NCBI GenBank assembly: GCA_028877275.1
Contig: JAPPFP010000021.1
Span: forward strand, 117,450 to 181,449
Direction of reading: 5' to 3'
Source: Acidobacteriota bacterium
GTDB taxonomy: Bacteria > Acidobacteriota > Thermoanaerobaculia > Multivoradales > Multivoraceae
DNA: 64,000 bases
The notes below the pieces were generated by a model, which did no database searches, was not told the origin of the DNA, and saw nothing but the letters and a program-made list of their open reading frames with translations. Below are positions 26,046 through 35,459 of this stretch, one piece after another (position 1 is the first letter of the stretch; each line of letters begins with the position of its first letter). Position numbers and translations under genes: made by a program.

Positions 26046-28343
26046 TCAGTTGCCGTTCGGCGGCTCGCCCGGTAGCGCGGTGCCGTCCTCCCGGGCTGCG
26101 CGCTGCTCCTCGCCGTAGAGCTCCCGGTACCTCTCCATCTGCGCTCTGGCCTCCTCGTCGCGGCCGAGCCGCCGCAGTACCTGGGCCAGGCCGTAGGCGA
26201 CCTCGCTGTGTTCGGGCGCGAGGTCTCGTGCGCGCCGGTAGGCGTCCTCGGCGCGGCCGAGAAAGGTCTGCACGTCGGGTGTTCCCTGCCCCTCGGTGGC
26301 CGCGCCCTCCCAGGCGCGGCCGAGATCGAGCAGCAGGGCCGGTCCCGGCTCTGTCAGGTTTGCCGCGCGTTCCAGGGATTCGGCTGCTCGCAGGTACTCG
26401 CCGCGCCACAGCAGCAGACCGCCGAGTAGCCGGTGGGCGGCGGAGGCCGAAGGTTCCAGCGTGACCGCTTCGCGGGCGTGCTGTTCCGCTTCGGCCGGCT
26501 TGTTGTTCTCCCACAGCGCCGACGCCAGGTCGAGCCGGAGGTTCGCGTTCTCAGGATCGGCCCGTACGGCCCGTCGGAGAGACTCTTCGGCGGCCTGGAA
26601 GTCCTGACTCCGAAGGGCTTGCCGTCCGTTCTCAGCCCAGTTCACGTGTTCGCCGTCGGCCGGCGCCCGGTCGCCTCGCAGCCGGCTGAGATGGTTCCTG
26701 GCCATGGGATCGTCCGGCCGGACTTCGAGCAGGCGCTCGAGCAGGCCAGTGGCTTCGTCATCGCGTCCCTCACTCATCAGCAGTACGGCGAAATCCGAGA
26801 GCACGGCGGGGTGAGTGGCCTGGATCTCGAGGGCCTGACGGAACATCTGCTCCGCCTCCGCGAGCCGCCCGAGAGACATCAACACGGCGCCGCGCTGATA
26901 CAGACCGTCAGCTCGCTCCGGAGCGATGGCCAGGGCACGTTCGGCTGCGACCAGGGCCTCCTCGCCGCGGCCGGCGTCGAGCAGCAGCGAAGACGCCGCG
27001 TAGGCGGGCCGCGGGTCGTCCGGGCTCAACTGTGACTCTCGAGCGAGGTTCTCCAACGCCCGATCGAGTTCGCCGTCGGCCGCCAGGTCCAGCGCCGCGC
27101 GAAGTTCTCGCCCGGTCGGATCGGCGATATCGCGCCTCTTCTCGTTGACGGAGGCGACGTCATCCTCCGCCTTCCGGGAAAGATCCTGGAACCGTTCCAG
27201 GGCCTCTCTCGCCTCTTCGCGATCGCCGCTGGCGGCAAGGGCCTGGCCGAGCGCCTGGAAGGCGTCGGGACTGTCCGCGTCCAGTTCCGTGGCGAGGCGA
27301 AGGAAGGGGACGGCTCGCGCGGCTTCGCCGGCCGAGTGCAGGTAGCGACCGTACTCGAGCACGATGTCGCGGGCCACCGGAGGTGGATTGTCGGGCCTTG
27401 GGCTGCCCGGCAAGGGCTCAGCGAAGGGCGCAAGGGTGTCGAGAGCCTCTTCCAGCCGCCCGGCCTGGAAGTAGGCGCTGGCCAGGACCACCGCGTCCTC
27501 GGGCCCGGTGTCCTCGAGCAGTTCCATCTGTTCCAGGGCGCCCTCCGCTTCGCCGACAACCAGATAGGCCTTGGCCAGGGTACGACGGATGGCGCCCCGG
27601 AAGGCCGGGGGCGGCTCAGCCGCCAGCAGGCGAAGCTCGTTGATCGCCCCCCAGGGGTCTGCCCGCTGCATGTGGATCTGGGCTCGCAGCACCTTGACGC
27701 CGGGTTCATCGGCCGGCAGACCTTCGAGCAGCGCTTCCGCTTCCGGGGCTCGCTCGAGCGCGATCGCGCCGGCCGCCGCGGCTCTGCGCGCTTCGTGGTC
27801 GTCCGGGTTCGCCGCGGTCCACGGCTGCAGGAAGACGTAGGCGTCTTCCGGACGTCCGTTTCGGCCCAGCATCATGCCGAGGGCTCGCAGGGCGGGTGAG
27901 AGCGGCTGACCCTCCAGGGAACGCCCATACCAGGTGGCTGCGTCCTGCAGCAGGGCCAGTCCCTCGGCTGCGCGGCCGGCGTTGTAGAGCACGCCCGGGT
28001 CGGCGTCGTCGCGTTCGGCCAGCGGACGCAGGATCTCCATCGCCCGTTCGAAGTTCGCCGCCTCGACGTGAAGACTGCCCAGCAGGCCGAAAGCGACATC
28101 GGGAGCGTCGTCCTCGGCGCAGAGGGCTTCGGCCAGGGCGATCGCGCCGGCGAGATCGCCCGCTTCGGCCAGCGACAGGGACTCGGCGATCACCGCCGCG
28201 GACTCCGGCGAGGCGTCGCGTTGCTGCTGTGGATGCGGCGCCGGCGTCCATCGAGCCGAGGTCGGTGTCTGGACCACGAGGACGAGGAGAACCGCCGCGA
28301 GTGCGGGGACGGGATGGCGCACTCGAACGCGCTCTTGGACCAT
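26046..28343 (-). CDS. Large exported TPR-repeat protein
   Basis: 765 residues made almost wholly of TPR helices (for example RADGLYQRGAVLMSLGRLAEAEQMF and ANLRLDLASALWENNKPAEAEQH), giving perhaps 16-18 repeats. A hydrophobic N-terminus (ALAAVLLVLVVQTPTSA) acts as signal peptide. No enzymatic domain is visible, so it is likely a protein-protein scaffold in the cell envelope. It is the last gene of the minus-strand run that starts at 36986 and lies 9 bp after the CRTAC1 gene, so the two are probably co-transcribed. Confidence 0.8.
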   Translation of the reverse strand: MVQERVRVRHPVPALAAVLLVLVVQTPTSARWTPAPHPQQQRDASPESAAVIAESLSLAEAGDLAGAIALAEALCAEDDAPDVAFGLLGSLHVEAANFERAMEILRPLAERDDADPGVLYNAGRAAEGLALLQDAATWYGRSLEGQPLSPALRALGMMLGRNGRPEDAYVFLQPWTAANPDDHEARRAAAAGAIALERAPEAEALLEGLPADEPGVKVLRAQIHMQRADPWGAINELRLLAAEPPPAFRGAIRRTLAKAYLVVGEAEGALEQMELLEDTGPEDAVVLASAYFQAGRLEEALDTLAPFAEPLPGSPRPDNPPPVARDIVLEYGRYLHSAGEAARAVPFLRLATELDADSPDAFQALGQALAASGDREEAREALERFQDLSRKAEDDVASVNEKRRDIADPTGRELRAALDLAADGELDRALENLARESQLSPDDPRPAYAASSLLLDAGRGEEALVAAERALAIAPERADGLYQRGAVLMSLGRLAEAEQMFRQALEIQATHPAVLSDFAVLLMSEGRDDEATGLLERLLEVRPDDPMARNHLSRLRGDRAPADGEHVNWAENGRQALRSQDFQAAEESLRRAVRADPENANLRLDLASALWENNKPAEAEQHAREAVTLEPSASAAHRLLGGLLLWRGEYLRAAESLERAANLTEPGPALLLDLGRAWEGAATEGQGTPDVQTFLGRAEDAYRRARDLAPEHSEVAYGLAQVLRRLGRDEEARAQMERYRELYGEEQRAAREDGTALPGEPPNGN

Positions 28344-28352
28344 GCCCGGATG

Positions 28353-30029
28353 CTATCGCCTGAGCAGCAGACGGCGATTCGCTGGAAGGTCGTTGAGAAC
28401 CAGGGTTCGTCCAGCGACGGGCTGCCGCACGATCACGCGATCCACGCGCGTTTCCGCGCCAATTCCGAAGAAGGCGGCCAGGGTGCTTTGCGAGAGGTAG
28501 GACGAGCCTGCCCGGGTCTCCCGGAACTGTCTTTTCTCGCCTGTGACGAGGACGATCCTGGCGCCTATGGAGTCCGGCCCGGCCACGCCGCGGGTCGAGG
28601 GCTCCAGGGCGAACCAGTTTCCAGACGTGCGGTTTTCGTAAACCTCAGACGGCTGGTTCGAGTTGACGACGACGATGTCCAGGTCGCCGTCGAGATCGAG
28701 GTCACCGACCGCCGAACCGCGGCTGGTGCGCACGGGATCGAGTCCGACCTCCAGCCGCTCGCGAAAGCGGCCGTCGCCCAGGTTCTCGAACAGCTGGTTC
28801 GGTTGCTCGTAGGCGCCGACTTCACCGATGCGGGCCGCTTCGGGCTGGATGTGGCCGTTAGCCACGAACAGGTCGAGGTCGCCGTCCAGATCGGCGTCCA
28901 GCGCGTTGATTCCGAAGGCGAGTCGATTCAGCGATGGCTGGGCCAACCCGGATGGGAACCGCCGGTCGATGAACACGCCGCCGCCGGCCGCGCGATAGAA
29001 CGCGTTCGTTTCGAGAGCGAAGTTGGTCACGACCAGGTCCTGACGCCCGTCGCCGTCGAGGTCGGCAAGGTCGACTCCCATTCCCGCCTCCGCGTTGCCG
29101 CTGCGGTCGTAGGCGGTACCCGAAAGCAGGGAATCGTCCTCGAACCGGCCGCCGCCCCGGTTGCGGAAGAGCAGGTTGGGGTCCTTGTCGTTGGCCACGT
29201 AGACGTCGGGCCAACGATCACCGTCGAGATCGCCCACGACGACGCCGAGACCGGCTTCGGCGGCCTCGGCGAGGCCGCTCTCGGCGGTCGCGTCGACGAA
29301 GAAGCCCCTGCCGTCGTTGCGGAACAGGCGGTCCGGCAGGCCGTTGTACATGTCCGGATGGCAGTAGCCGCTTGCGCCGTCACCTGCCTGGTCACCGTCA
29401 CCGGCTCCGCCCAGACCGCAGATCTTGTGGTTGCCGAGCGAGAAATCCGTGTAGTTCGTGACGTAGAGGTCGAGGTCGCCATCCAGGTCGATGTCGCCGA
29501 ATGCGGCCGAGGCGCTCCAGCTCGGTTCGTCCACGCCGCGCTCGGCGCCCGCGGCGCGAAAGCTGCCATCGCCCAGGTTCAGGAAGAGCTCGTTCCGGCC
29601 GAATGCCGTCACGTAGAGGTCGGGATCGCCGTCGCCGTCGATGTCGCCGGCGGCGCCGCCGACGCCGTAGGCCCCGAACTCGATCCCGGCCGTGTCTGTC
29701 ACGTCGACGAACCGGGACACGCCCTGACCGCTCTCGTTCCGGAAGAGCCGCGACCGGGGCGGTGGACCCTCATAGCCGGGAAGAACACCGCCGTCGATGA
29801 AGAACGCGTCGTCGTCGCCGTCGCCGTCGTAGTCGAACAGCACAACACCGCCGCCCATCGTTTCGACCATGTACATCCGTCCGGAGAAGCCGGCGTGGTG
29901 GCGGAAGTCGAGCCCCCAGGCGGCGCTGACTTCCCTGAACCGGATGTCGCCGCCGGCGGCGGTTTCAGCGACTCCGAGAAACGCCGCCAGGACCAGAGCG
30001 ACCCCGTGTAGCGTGCGCGGCCCCCTCAC
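28353..30029 (-). CDS. CRTAC1 family protein: FG-GAP/VCBS beta-propeller with ASPIC/UnbV C-domain
   Basis: 558 residues starting with GTG that overlaps the stop of the upstream gene (GTGA). The signal peptide ends near AETAAGG. Repeated calcium-loop motifs of the DxDxDGDxD kind (FDYDGDGDDD, GDIDGDGDPDLYV, ADLDGDGRQDLVV) mark a seven-bladed integrin-like FG-GAP propeller. The C-terminal domain has IGARIVL, RETRAGSSYLSQS and FFGIG, the ASPIC/UnbV signature. A conserved cysteine pair brackets a short insert (CGLGG...YCHPDMYNGLPDRLFRND). CRTAC1 proteins are exported and of unknown function in bacteria. Two paralogues lie just upstream in the same operon. Confidence 0.85.
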   Translation of the reverse strand: MRGPRTLHGVALVLAAFLGVAETAAGGDIRFREVSAAWGLDFRHHAGFSGRMYMVETMGGGVVLFDYDGDGDDDAFFIDGGVLPGYEGPPPRSRLFRNESGQGVSRFVDVTDTAGIEFGAYGVGGAAGDIDGDGDPDLYVTAFGRNELFLNLGDGSFRAAGAERGVDEPSWSASAAFGDIDLDGDLDLYVTNYTDFSLGNHKICGLGGAGDGDQAGDGASGYCHPDMYNGLPDRLFRNDGRGFFVDATAESGLAEAAEAGLGVVVGDLDGDRWPDVYVANDKDPNLLFRNRGGGRFEDDSLLSGTAYDRSGNAEAGMGVDLADLDGDGRQDLVVTNFALETNAFYRAAGGGVFIDRRFPSGLAQPSLNRLAFGINALDADLDGDLDLFVANGHIQPEAARIGEVGAYEQPNQLFENLGDGRFRERLEVGLDPVRTSRGSAVGDLDLDGDLDIVVVNSNQPSEVYENRTSGNWFALEPSTRGVAGPDSIGARIVLVTGEKRQFRETRAGSSYLSQSTLAAFFGIGAETRVDRVIVRQPVAGRTLVLNDLPANRRLLLRR

Positions 30030-31720
30030 CTGACGACTCGCAGCCGCCGTCCGGGCTCGAGGCCCAGCAGGCGCAGGTTGCCCTTTCGGGGCCAGCGCAC
30101 CAGGAGTTCGACCGCGTTGGACTGGCCGGTTGGCGTAGCCTCGTTCCGGGTAGCCGGGGCGGGAACCCCGAAGGTCTGCGTCAGCGAGTTCTGGGACAGG
30201 TACGAAGAACCGGCTCGCACCTCTCGCCGCTGGATGCCGGTGGCCGACCCGAGCGCAAGGACGGCGCCGATGGCGCGGCTGTTCGACGCCATCCGGTCGA
30301 GCAGATCGACCTGCAGCGATCGACCGCGCCGAACGCTGTCGTTCCGGTAAACCTCGGCCAGGTCGTTGCAGTTCGAGATGACGAGATCGAGGTCGCCGTC
30401 CAGGTCGAGGTCCGCGGTGACCAGGCCGCGGCTCACCCGGATTGCCGAGATGCCGCTGGCATCGACTTCGGCGAGTCTCCCTCCGAGGTTCTCGAACAGC
30501 TGGTTGGGTTGTGCGTAGGCCGCTCCGCTGTAGCCCTCGTGTTCGGAGATGTTGTGGATCACATGGCCGTTGGCGACAGCCAGGTCCAGGTCGCCGTCGA
30601 GGTCGAGGTCCGCGAGATCGACTCCAAAGCCGACCCAGGGCAGCGAAGGCTCGGCGATGCCGGCGACGAAGCGCCGCTCCAGAAACAGCCCGTCCCCCTG
30701 GTTCGAGTAGAGGGCGTTCGTCTGGCGGTCGAGGTGAGTCACGATCAGGTCCTCGAAGCCGTTGCCGTCGAGGTCGCCGACCGCGATGCCCATTCCCGCC
30801 TCCGGCTCGCCGCGGTCTGACAGCGCCGTGCCGGAAAGCAGGGCGTCGTCCTCGAAGCGCGGACTGCCGTTGCCCTTCCGATTGAGGAAGAGGAAGTTTG
30901 CATCCATGTCGTTGGCGACATAGATGTCGGGCCTGCGGTCGTTGTCGAGGTCGGTGACGACGACCCCGAGTCCGGCGCCGCGCGTGCCGTCGAAGCCGAA
31001 CTGGCTCGTAGCGTCCGCGAAGACCGGCGGACCGCTGTCGCGTTGATCGTTGCGATAGAAGCGGTCCGGAAGGCCGTCGTAGACGTCCGGATGACAGTAG
31101 GAACGCAAGCCGCGTTCCGGTTGCCCGCAGAGCTGGTTGTTGTCGTAGGCGAAGTCGACGTAGTTCGTGACGTAGAGGTCAAGGTCGCCATCCAGGTCGA
31201 CATCGCCCATCGCCGCCGAGGCGCTCCAGGAGGGATCGGCGGGAGCTGCTTCCTGCGCCGCGGCGCTGAAGGACCCGTCGCCGTTGTTGATAAGGAGACG
31301 GTTCGGTCCAAAGGCGGTCAGATACAGGTCGGGGTCGCCGTCGCCGTCGATGTCGCCGGAAACCGCGCCCATGCCGTAGCTGTCGAGCCGGATTCCCGAC
31401 TCCTCCGTTACATCGGAGAATGTGCCGCCGTCGTTGCGGAGCAGGGTCGTGCGTCCCGGTGCTCCGTCGTATGGCGCCGGTTCGCCGCTGTCGACGAACA
31501 GGAGATCGTCGTCGCCGTCGCTGTCGTAGTCGAAGGCCACGACGCCGCTGCCCACGGTTTCGATCATGTAGTAGTCGCCTCGTCCGCCATGTCGGTGGTG
31601 GAACTCGACGCCCCATGCGGCGGCCGTGTCCACGAAGCGGAGGCCCCCATCCGCAACCTCTTCGGCCAGTCCAGCCAGGGGCAGTACGAGAAGGAGCGCT
31701 GGCGTCAGGGGGAGAACCAC
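30026..31720 (-). CDS. CRTAC1 family protein: FG-GAP/VCBS beta-propeller with ASPIC/UnbV C-domain
   Basis: 564 residues from GTG 31720; this start lies 16 nt inside the end of the upstream TPR gene. The signal peptide reads LLLVLPLAGLAEE. FG-GAP calcium loops (FDYDSDGDDDLLFVD, GDIDGDGDPDLYL, GDLDGNGFEDLIV, ADLDLDGDLDLAV) and the ASPIC/UnbV motifs IGAVLALG and RRGSSYLSQ-like REVRAGSSYLSQN are all present. The cysteine insert reads CGQPERGLRSYCHPDVYDGLPDRFYRND, close to the next paralogue, so these two arose by tandem duplication. GTGA overlap with the following gene implies coupled translation. Extracellular binding or scaffold role inferred. Confidence 0.85.
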   Translation of the reverse strand: MVLPLTPALLLVLPLAGLAEEVADGGLRFVDTAAAWGVEFHHRHGGRGDYYMIETVGSGVVAFDYDSDGDDDLLFVDSGEPAPYDGAPGRTTLLRNDGGTFSDVTEESGIRLDSYGMGAVSGDIDGDGDPDLYLTAFGPNRLLINNGDGSFSAAAQEAAPADPSWSASAAMGDVDLDGDLDLYVTNYVDFAYDNNQLCGQPERGLRSYCHPDVYDGLPDRFYRNDQRDSGPPVFADATSQFGFDGTRGAGLGVVVTDLDNDRRPDIYVANDMDANFLFLNRKGNGSPRFEDDALLSGTALSDRGEPEAGMGIAVGDLDGNGFEDLIVTHLDRQTNALYSNQGDGLFLERRFVAGIAEPSLPWVGFGVDLADLDLDGDLDLAVANGHVIHNISEHEGYSGAAYAQPNQLFENLGGRLAEVDASGISAIRVSRGLVTADLDLDGDLDLVISNCNDLAEVYRNDSVRRGRSLQVDLLDRMASNSRAIGAVLALGSATGIQRREVRAGSSYLSQNSLTQTFGVPAPATRNEATPTGQSNAVELLVRWPRKGNLRLLGLEPGRRLRVVR

Positions 31721-33681
31721 GGTTCGCGGGCCGGTTCGTTGTTCAGGTAGGCGCGGAGTCGTTGCTCCTGGCCGGTGGTCGGCTTGTCGCCGCGGCGGGC
31801 CACTTCGGCCAGCACCTGGCGCTGCATGGAAACGGCTCGTTCGAAGTCACCGATCTCGGCCAGCGCCATCGCGAGGGTTTCAGCGTGCTGGATGGTTGGG
31901 CGTTCCGCCATGAGACGCTGGGCGATGGCAAGTGCCTCGACACCGTTGCGGGTGCCCGGCATCGGGCTGGCGGCCAGCAGGCGGGCGAGCAGCGTGTCCA
32001 GGTGATCGAGCGCTTCCGTGGGTGTGGCTCCGGCGCTTGCGAGCGCGCCGCGGCCGCTGACCAGTGCACCCCTCGCCGCCTGATAGCGCTTTCCCAGAAC
32101 CAGCGCCATCGCGCGGTCTCCATGCCACCGGGCGTTGGCCGGGTCGCGAGCCAACGCGCGGCCGAAGTGACTGGCCGCTTCGCCGTACTGTTCGCGGCGC
32201 GCCAGCACGCGACCGAGCAGAGCGTGGGCTTCGGCGAAATCGTGATCGAGAGCGATCGCCTGCTGGAGATGAGCCTCCGGATCGGTCTCGCCCGGGCCTG
32301 AGGGGCTGCCGATCGCCTCGGTCGTTTCAGTCGGCCCGCTGCCTGAGAGGCCGGAGTCGGCCAGCACGGCGAGGCGGTAGTGAGCTTCGGCTCGTTCCCT
32401 GGGCGCGCCGGGAGCGGCTTCCAGTACGTTGAGCAGGGCGGTTCGAGCGGCGTCCCGGTCGCCGGCCGCCTGGTGAGCGGCGCCGAGGGCCAGCTGGGCC
32501 ATCGGCAGGGCCTGGTCGATCGCGAGGACTTCCTCCAGCAGTTCGATCGCTTCGTTCAGGCTGTCCAGCCGGCTGAGCACTTCGGCCAGCCGGACCCGCG
32601 CTTCGAGGTCTTCGGGATCGATCTCGGTGGCCCGCCGGAAGTGGTGTTCCGCACCCCTGAGATCGTTCCTTTCGGCCAGGATCAGCGCCAGGTTGAAGTG
32701 CGGCTCCCGGTAGTCCTGGTCGAACTCGATCGCGCTCCGCATGCGCTCCTCGGCCCGCGCCTTGTCGCCCAGTTCGATCAAGACCATGCCGAGGTTGAAC
32801 AGCGTGATGGAGTCGTTCGGCAACGCTTCGTCCGCCCCCTGGAACGCCAGCAGCGCCTCCTGGAGATCGCCGCTTCGCATCGCCTGGGTGCCGCGCTTGA
32901 AGTACGCCTCGCGGCTCACGTTGAGTCGTTGCAGGGAAGCGAAGAGCGGATCCGGAAAGGCGACTCTCACGTGCTCGTTCCGGTTCAGTTCGTCCGCGGC
33001 CTCTTCCCGGCGCCCGAGCCGCCGCAGCGCAAGGCCGACGTGGTGATGGACGACGGACCCTTCCGGTTGACCGCGCAGCGCCGTCCGGAAGCGCTCTATC
33101 GCGCTCTGCAGTCCCCCCCTCTGGAACTCGACGCGACCGAGGCCGAAGTGAGCCGCCGAGTGGTTCGGGTTCAGGCTCAGGATACGGCGATACTCGGCCT
33201 CGGCGTCGTCGATCCGATTCAGATCGAAGAGCGTGTCGCCGCGCCGGACTCTGGCTGCGAGATCGCCCGGCGTCAGGTCGAGCACCCGGTCCAGGGCAGC
33301 CACAGCCTCTTCGAGATGCCCCTCGAAGATGTGGTAGATCGCGAGGAAGTAGGGCCAGCGGGGATCTTCCGGGTCGAGCGTTTCGGCATTGCGAAGCGCA
33401 GCCGCAGCAGGCGCCATGAAGTCGTGCAGGAGGTAGAGCTGGCCGAGGTGGCCGAAGGCGCGGGTGAGCCCGGTCACGTCCTGTTCAGAGGCTTCGAGCA
33501 GATCCTCCAGGGCTGCCTGTGCCGTCGTCAACTGGGCCTGCACCGGCTCTTCATAGTGGTCCATCCGCGGCTGCTCGACCGGTTCCAGGACCTGCTGGGC
33601 GAAACCCGGCGCCGCGGCGACGGAAAGCGCGGCGGCGAGCGTCCACCGCGGCAACAAGCCCGGTGCGGAGAATCCGTTCAA
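31705..33681 (-). CDS. Exported TPR-repeat protein
   Basis: 658 residues from TTG 33681, whose TTGA overlaps the upstream CRTAC1 stop at 33678-33680. This start directly precedes a signal peptide (LLPRWTLAAALSVAAAPGFAQQ), and no ATG or GTG serves as well. The body is TPR throughout (LYLLHDFMAPAAAALRNAETLDPEDP, ITLFNLGMVLIELGDKARAEERM). It sits between CRTAC1 genes with overlapping ends on both sides, so it is very likely made in fixed proportion with them and may be their scaffold. A conserved-looking C-terminus ends RAYLNNEPAREPWFSP. Confidence 0.75.
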   Translation of the reverse strand: MNGFSAPGLLPRWTLAAALSVAAAPGFAQQVLEPVEQPRMDHYEEPVQAQLTTAQAALEDLLEASEQDVTGLTRAFGHLGQLYLLHDFMAPAAAALRNAETLDPEDPRWPYFLAIYHIFEGHLEEAVAALDRVLDLTPGDLAARVRRGDTLFDLNRIDDAEAEYRRILSLNPNHSAAHFGLGRVEFQRGGLQSAIERFRTALRGQPEGSVVHHHVGLALRRLGRREEAADELNRNEHVRVAFPDPLFASLQRLNVSREAYFKRGTQAMRSGDLQEALLAFQGADEALPNDSITLFNLGMVLIELGDKARAEERMRSAIEFDQDYREPHFNLALILAERNDLRGAEHHFRRATEIDPEDLEARVRLAEVLSRLDSLNEAIELLEEVLAIDQALPMAQLALGAAHQAAGDRDAARTALLNVLEAAPGAPRERAEAHYRLAVLADSGLSGSGPTETTEAIGSPSGPGETDPEAHLQQAIALDHDFAEAHALLGRVLARREQYGEAASHFGRALARDPANARWHGDRAMALVLGKRYQAARGALVSGRGALASAGATPTEALDHLDTLLARLLAASPMPGTRNGVEALAIAQRLMAERPTIQHAETLAMALAEIGDFERAVSMQRQVLAEVARRGDKPTTGQEQRLRAYLNNEPAREPWFSP

Positions 33682-35447
33682 GGCGCCGGGCTCGTGTGTG
33701 GGGCTGGGGTTCTGCCAGTTCCTCGAACCAGTGTGACGTACCTGCCAGGTCCGACAGGTTGGAAGGACTCCCGTTCGCCGTCGGACCACGAGACGATCAC
33801 GGTCGGTCGCTCGACGCTGACCGGGAGGACGACCCTGGGATCGTTGGCTGCCGCGTAGGAACCGTCGGTATGGAACCGCCGCCAGCCCCGGCCGTCGCTG
33901 CTTCCTTCTTCGAGCACACCGACTCTGGCGCCGAGGGCACGTCGGCCGGTGGGGTTTCCTTCCAGGCCTGGAAGGCGCAGGTCGATACCGATCCAGCGGG
34001 ACGCCCCCGGTTTCCCCTGGTTGATCAGGACACGAGCCGGACCGTTGTTGTTGGCCACTACCACGTCGCGATCGCCGTCGTTGTCGAGGTCTCCCGCCGC
34101 CAGTCCCCGGCTGACTTCGGAAACTGCCGGCACCTCGAAAGCTGGCACTTCCTCGAAGCGGCCTCGACCGAGGCCGCGGAAGAGCTGGTTTCGTTGCCTG
34201 AGGGGCAGGGGTTCGCCGGTTCGGAACTGCTCCTCGATCCGCTTCACGGCGCCGTTCGCGACGTAGATGTCGAGTTCGCCGTCCAGGTCGTAGTCGAGGG
34301 CGGCGGTGCCAAAACCGGTGAAGGCGTAGCTGGGCCTGCCGAGGCCACTGGCGCGCGTGTTGTCGTCCCAGAGACCGTGGCCCTGGTTCAGATAGAGCGT
34401 GTTCGTCTCGCGGTGGAGATGGGTCATGAACAGGTCGACCATCCCGTCGCCGTTGAAGTCCTCTGCGAGAACGCCCATGCTCGCCTGAGGCTGGCCGGAC
34501 GCGTCGACCGCCGCACCAGCCAGGGCGGCGTCGTCGACGAAACCCGTTCCGGCCTGGTTCAGGAGTAGCGCATTGGGCTCCAGGTCGTTGGCGACGTAGA
34601 TGTCCGTCCAGCCGTCTCCGTCGAAATCGGCGGCGACCGTGCCGAGTGTCGGCCGCTCCAAGTCGCCGACCGCGAGACGGGCGGTCCAGTCCTCGAACAC
34701 GCCGCCGCCGCGGTTCCTGAACACGCGGTTGGGCTCGGATCGATAGGCCATGGGGCCGCAGTAGTCCAGCACGCCCTCGGCGGAAGCACATTGCTGGTGG
34801 ATCGAAACCCGGAATTCGACGTAGTTGCCGACGAAAAGGTCGAGCAGGCCGTCGGCGTCCAGATCGAAGAAGCTGGCGGCGGCGCTCCATCTGGGATCGG
34901 CCGTGTTGCTGTCGGCGGTGATGTTGGTGAAGCGGATTGCGTCCGGCGTGGAGTCGTTCCGCCACAGTTCGTTGGGTCCGAGGTTCAGGATGTAGAGATC
35001 CGGATCGCCGTCGTTGTCGATGTCGCCTACCGTCACCCCCATTGCATAACCCCGGGCGTCCAGCCCGCTCGCTGCGGTGATGTCGGTAAAGCGAAGTCCG
35101 TCCGCGTCCAGGTCGTTTCGGTACAGGCGGTCCCTCGGCCCGGCTTTCGACAGGTCGCCGGTGTTCGTCGTCTGCGCCAGCGGGTGTCCCTGGCCGAGGT
35201 AGAGGTCTAGGTCACCGTCGTTGTCGATGTCGAGGAGGGCTGCCGCTCCGCCCATGTGCTCCGCGAAGTAGAGCTCGCCGGTCATCCCGTTGACGTGGAC
35301 GAAGTCCACGCCGAGATCCGCCGCGCGGTCCATGAAGATCGGTTCGGGACTCGCAGCCGCAAGCGGGCTGGCAAGCACGGCGGTTCCCAGTGCCAGGGCA
35401 AGCGCCGAAGAGCGACGCCGGTGTGGCGCAGGCGACGAGAGACTCAC
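33678..35447 (-). CDS. CRTAC1 family protein: FG-GAP/VCBS beta-propeller with ASPIC/UnbV C-domain
   Basis: 589 residues with signal peptide ALALGTAVLASPLAAA. FG-GAP calcium loops recur (LDIDNDGDLDLYLGQ, GDIDNDGDPDLYI, EDFNGDGMVDLFM, GDLDNDGDRDVVV). The C-domain retains RALGARVGV and the WSDGERESF strand, but the GSSYLSQ motif of its paralogues is changed to TDGSYAAAN, so it is the most diverged of the three. The cysteine insert is CASAEGVLDYCGPMAYRSEPNRVFRN. It lies 12 bp after the decarboxylase-like gene and is the first of the CRTAC1/TPR block. Envelope or secreted location expected; function unknown. Confidence 0.85.
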   Translation of the reverse strand: MSLSSPAPHRRRSSALALALGTAVLASPLAAASPEPIFMDRAADLGVDFVHVNGMTGELYFAEHMGGAAALLDIDNDGDLDLYLGQGHPLAQTTNTGDLSKAGPRDRLYRNDLDADGLRFTDITAASGLDARGYAMGVTVGDIDNDGDPDLYILNLGPNELWRNDSTPDAIRFTNITADSNTADPRWSAAASFFDLDADGLLDLFVGNYVEFRVSIHQQCASAEGVLDYCGPMAYRSEPNRVFRNRGGGVFEDWTARLAVGDLERPTLGTVAADFDGDGWTDIYVANDLEPNALLLNQAGTGFVDDAALAGAAVDASGQPQASMGVLAEDFNGDGMVDLFMTHLHRETNTLYLNQGHGLWDDNTRASGLGRPSYAFTGFGTAALDYDLDGELDIYVANGAVKRIEEQFRTGEPLPLRQRNQLFRGLGRGRFEEVPAFEVPAVSEVSRGLAAGDLDNDGDRDVVVANNNGPARVLINQGKPGASRWIGIDLRLPGLEGNPTGRRALGARVGVLEEGSSDGRGWRRFHTDGSYAAANDPRVVLPVSVERPTVIVSWSDGERESFQPVGPGRYVTLVRGTGRTPAPHTSPAP

Positions 35448-35459
35448 GGGTGAACGCCT

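Noticed and set aside
31705..34965. A 1086-codon frame merging the TPR gene with upstream sequence to 34965
   Set aside because: The upstream half is the shadow of the CRTAC1 gene at 33678-35447. The TPR protein begins with a proper signal peptide at TTG 33681.
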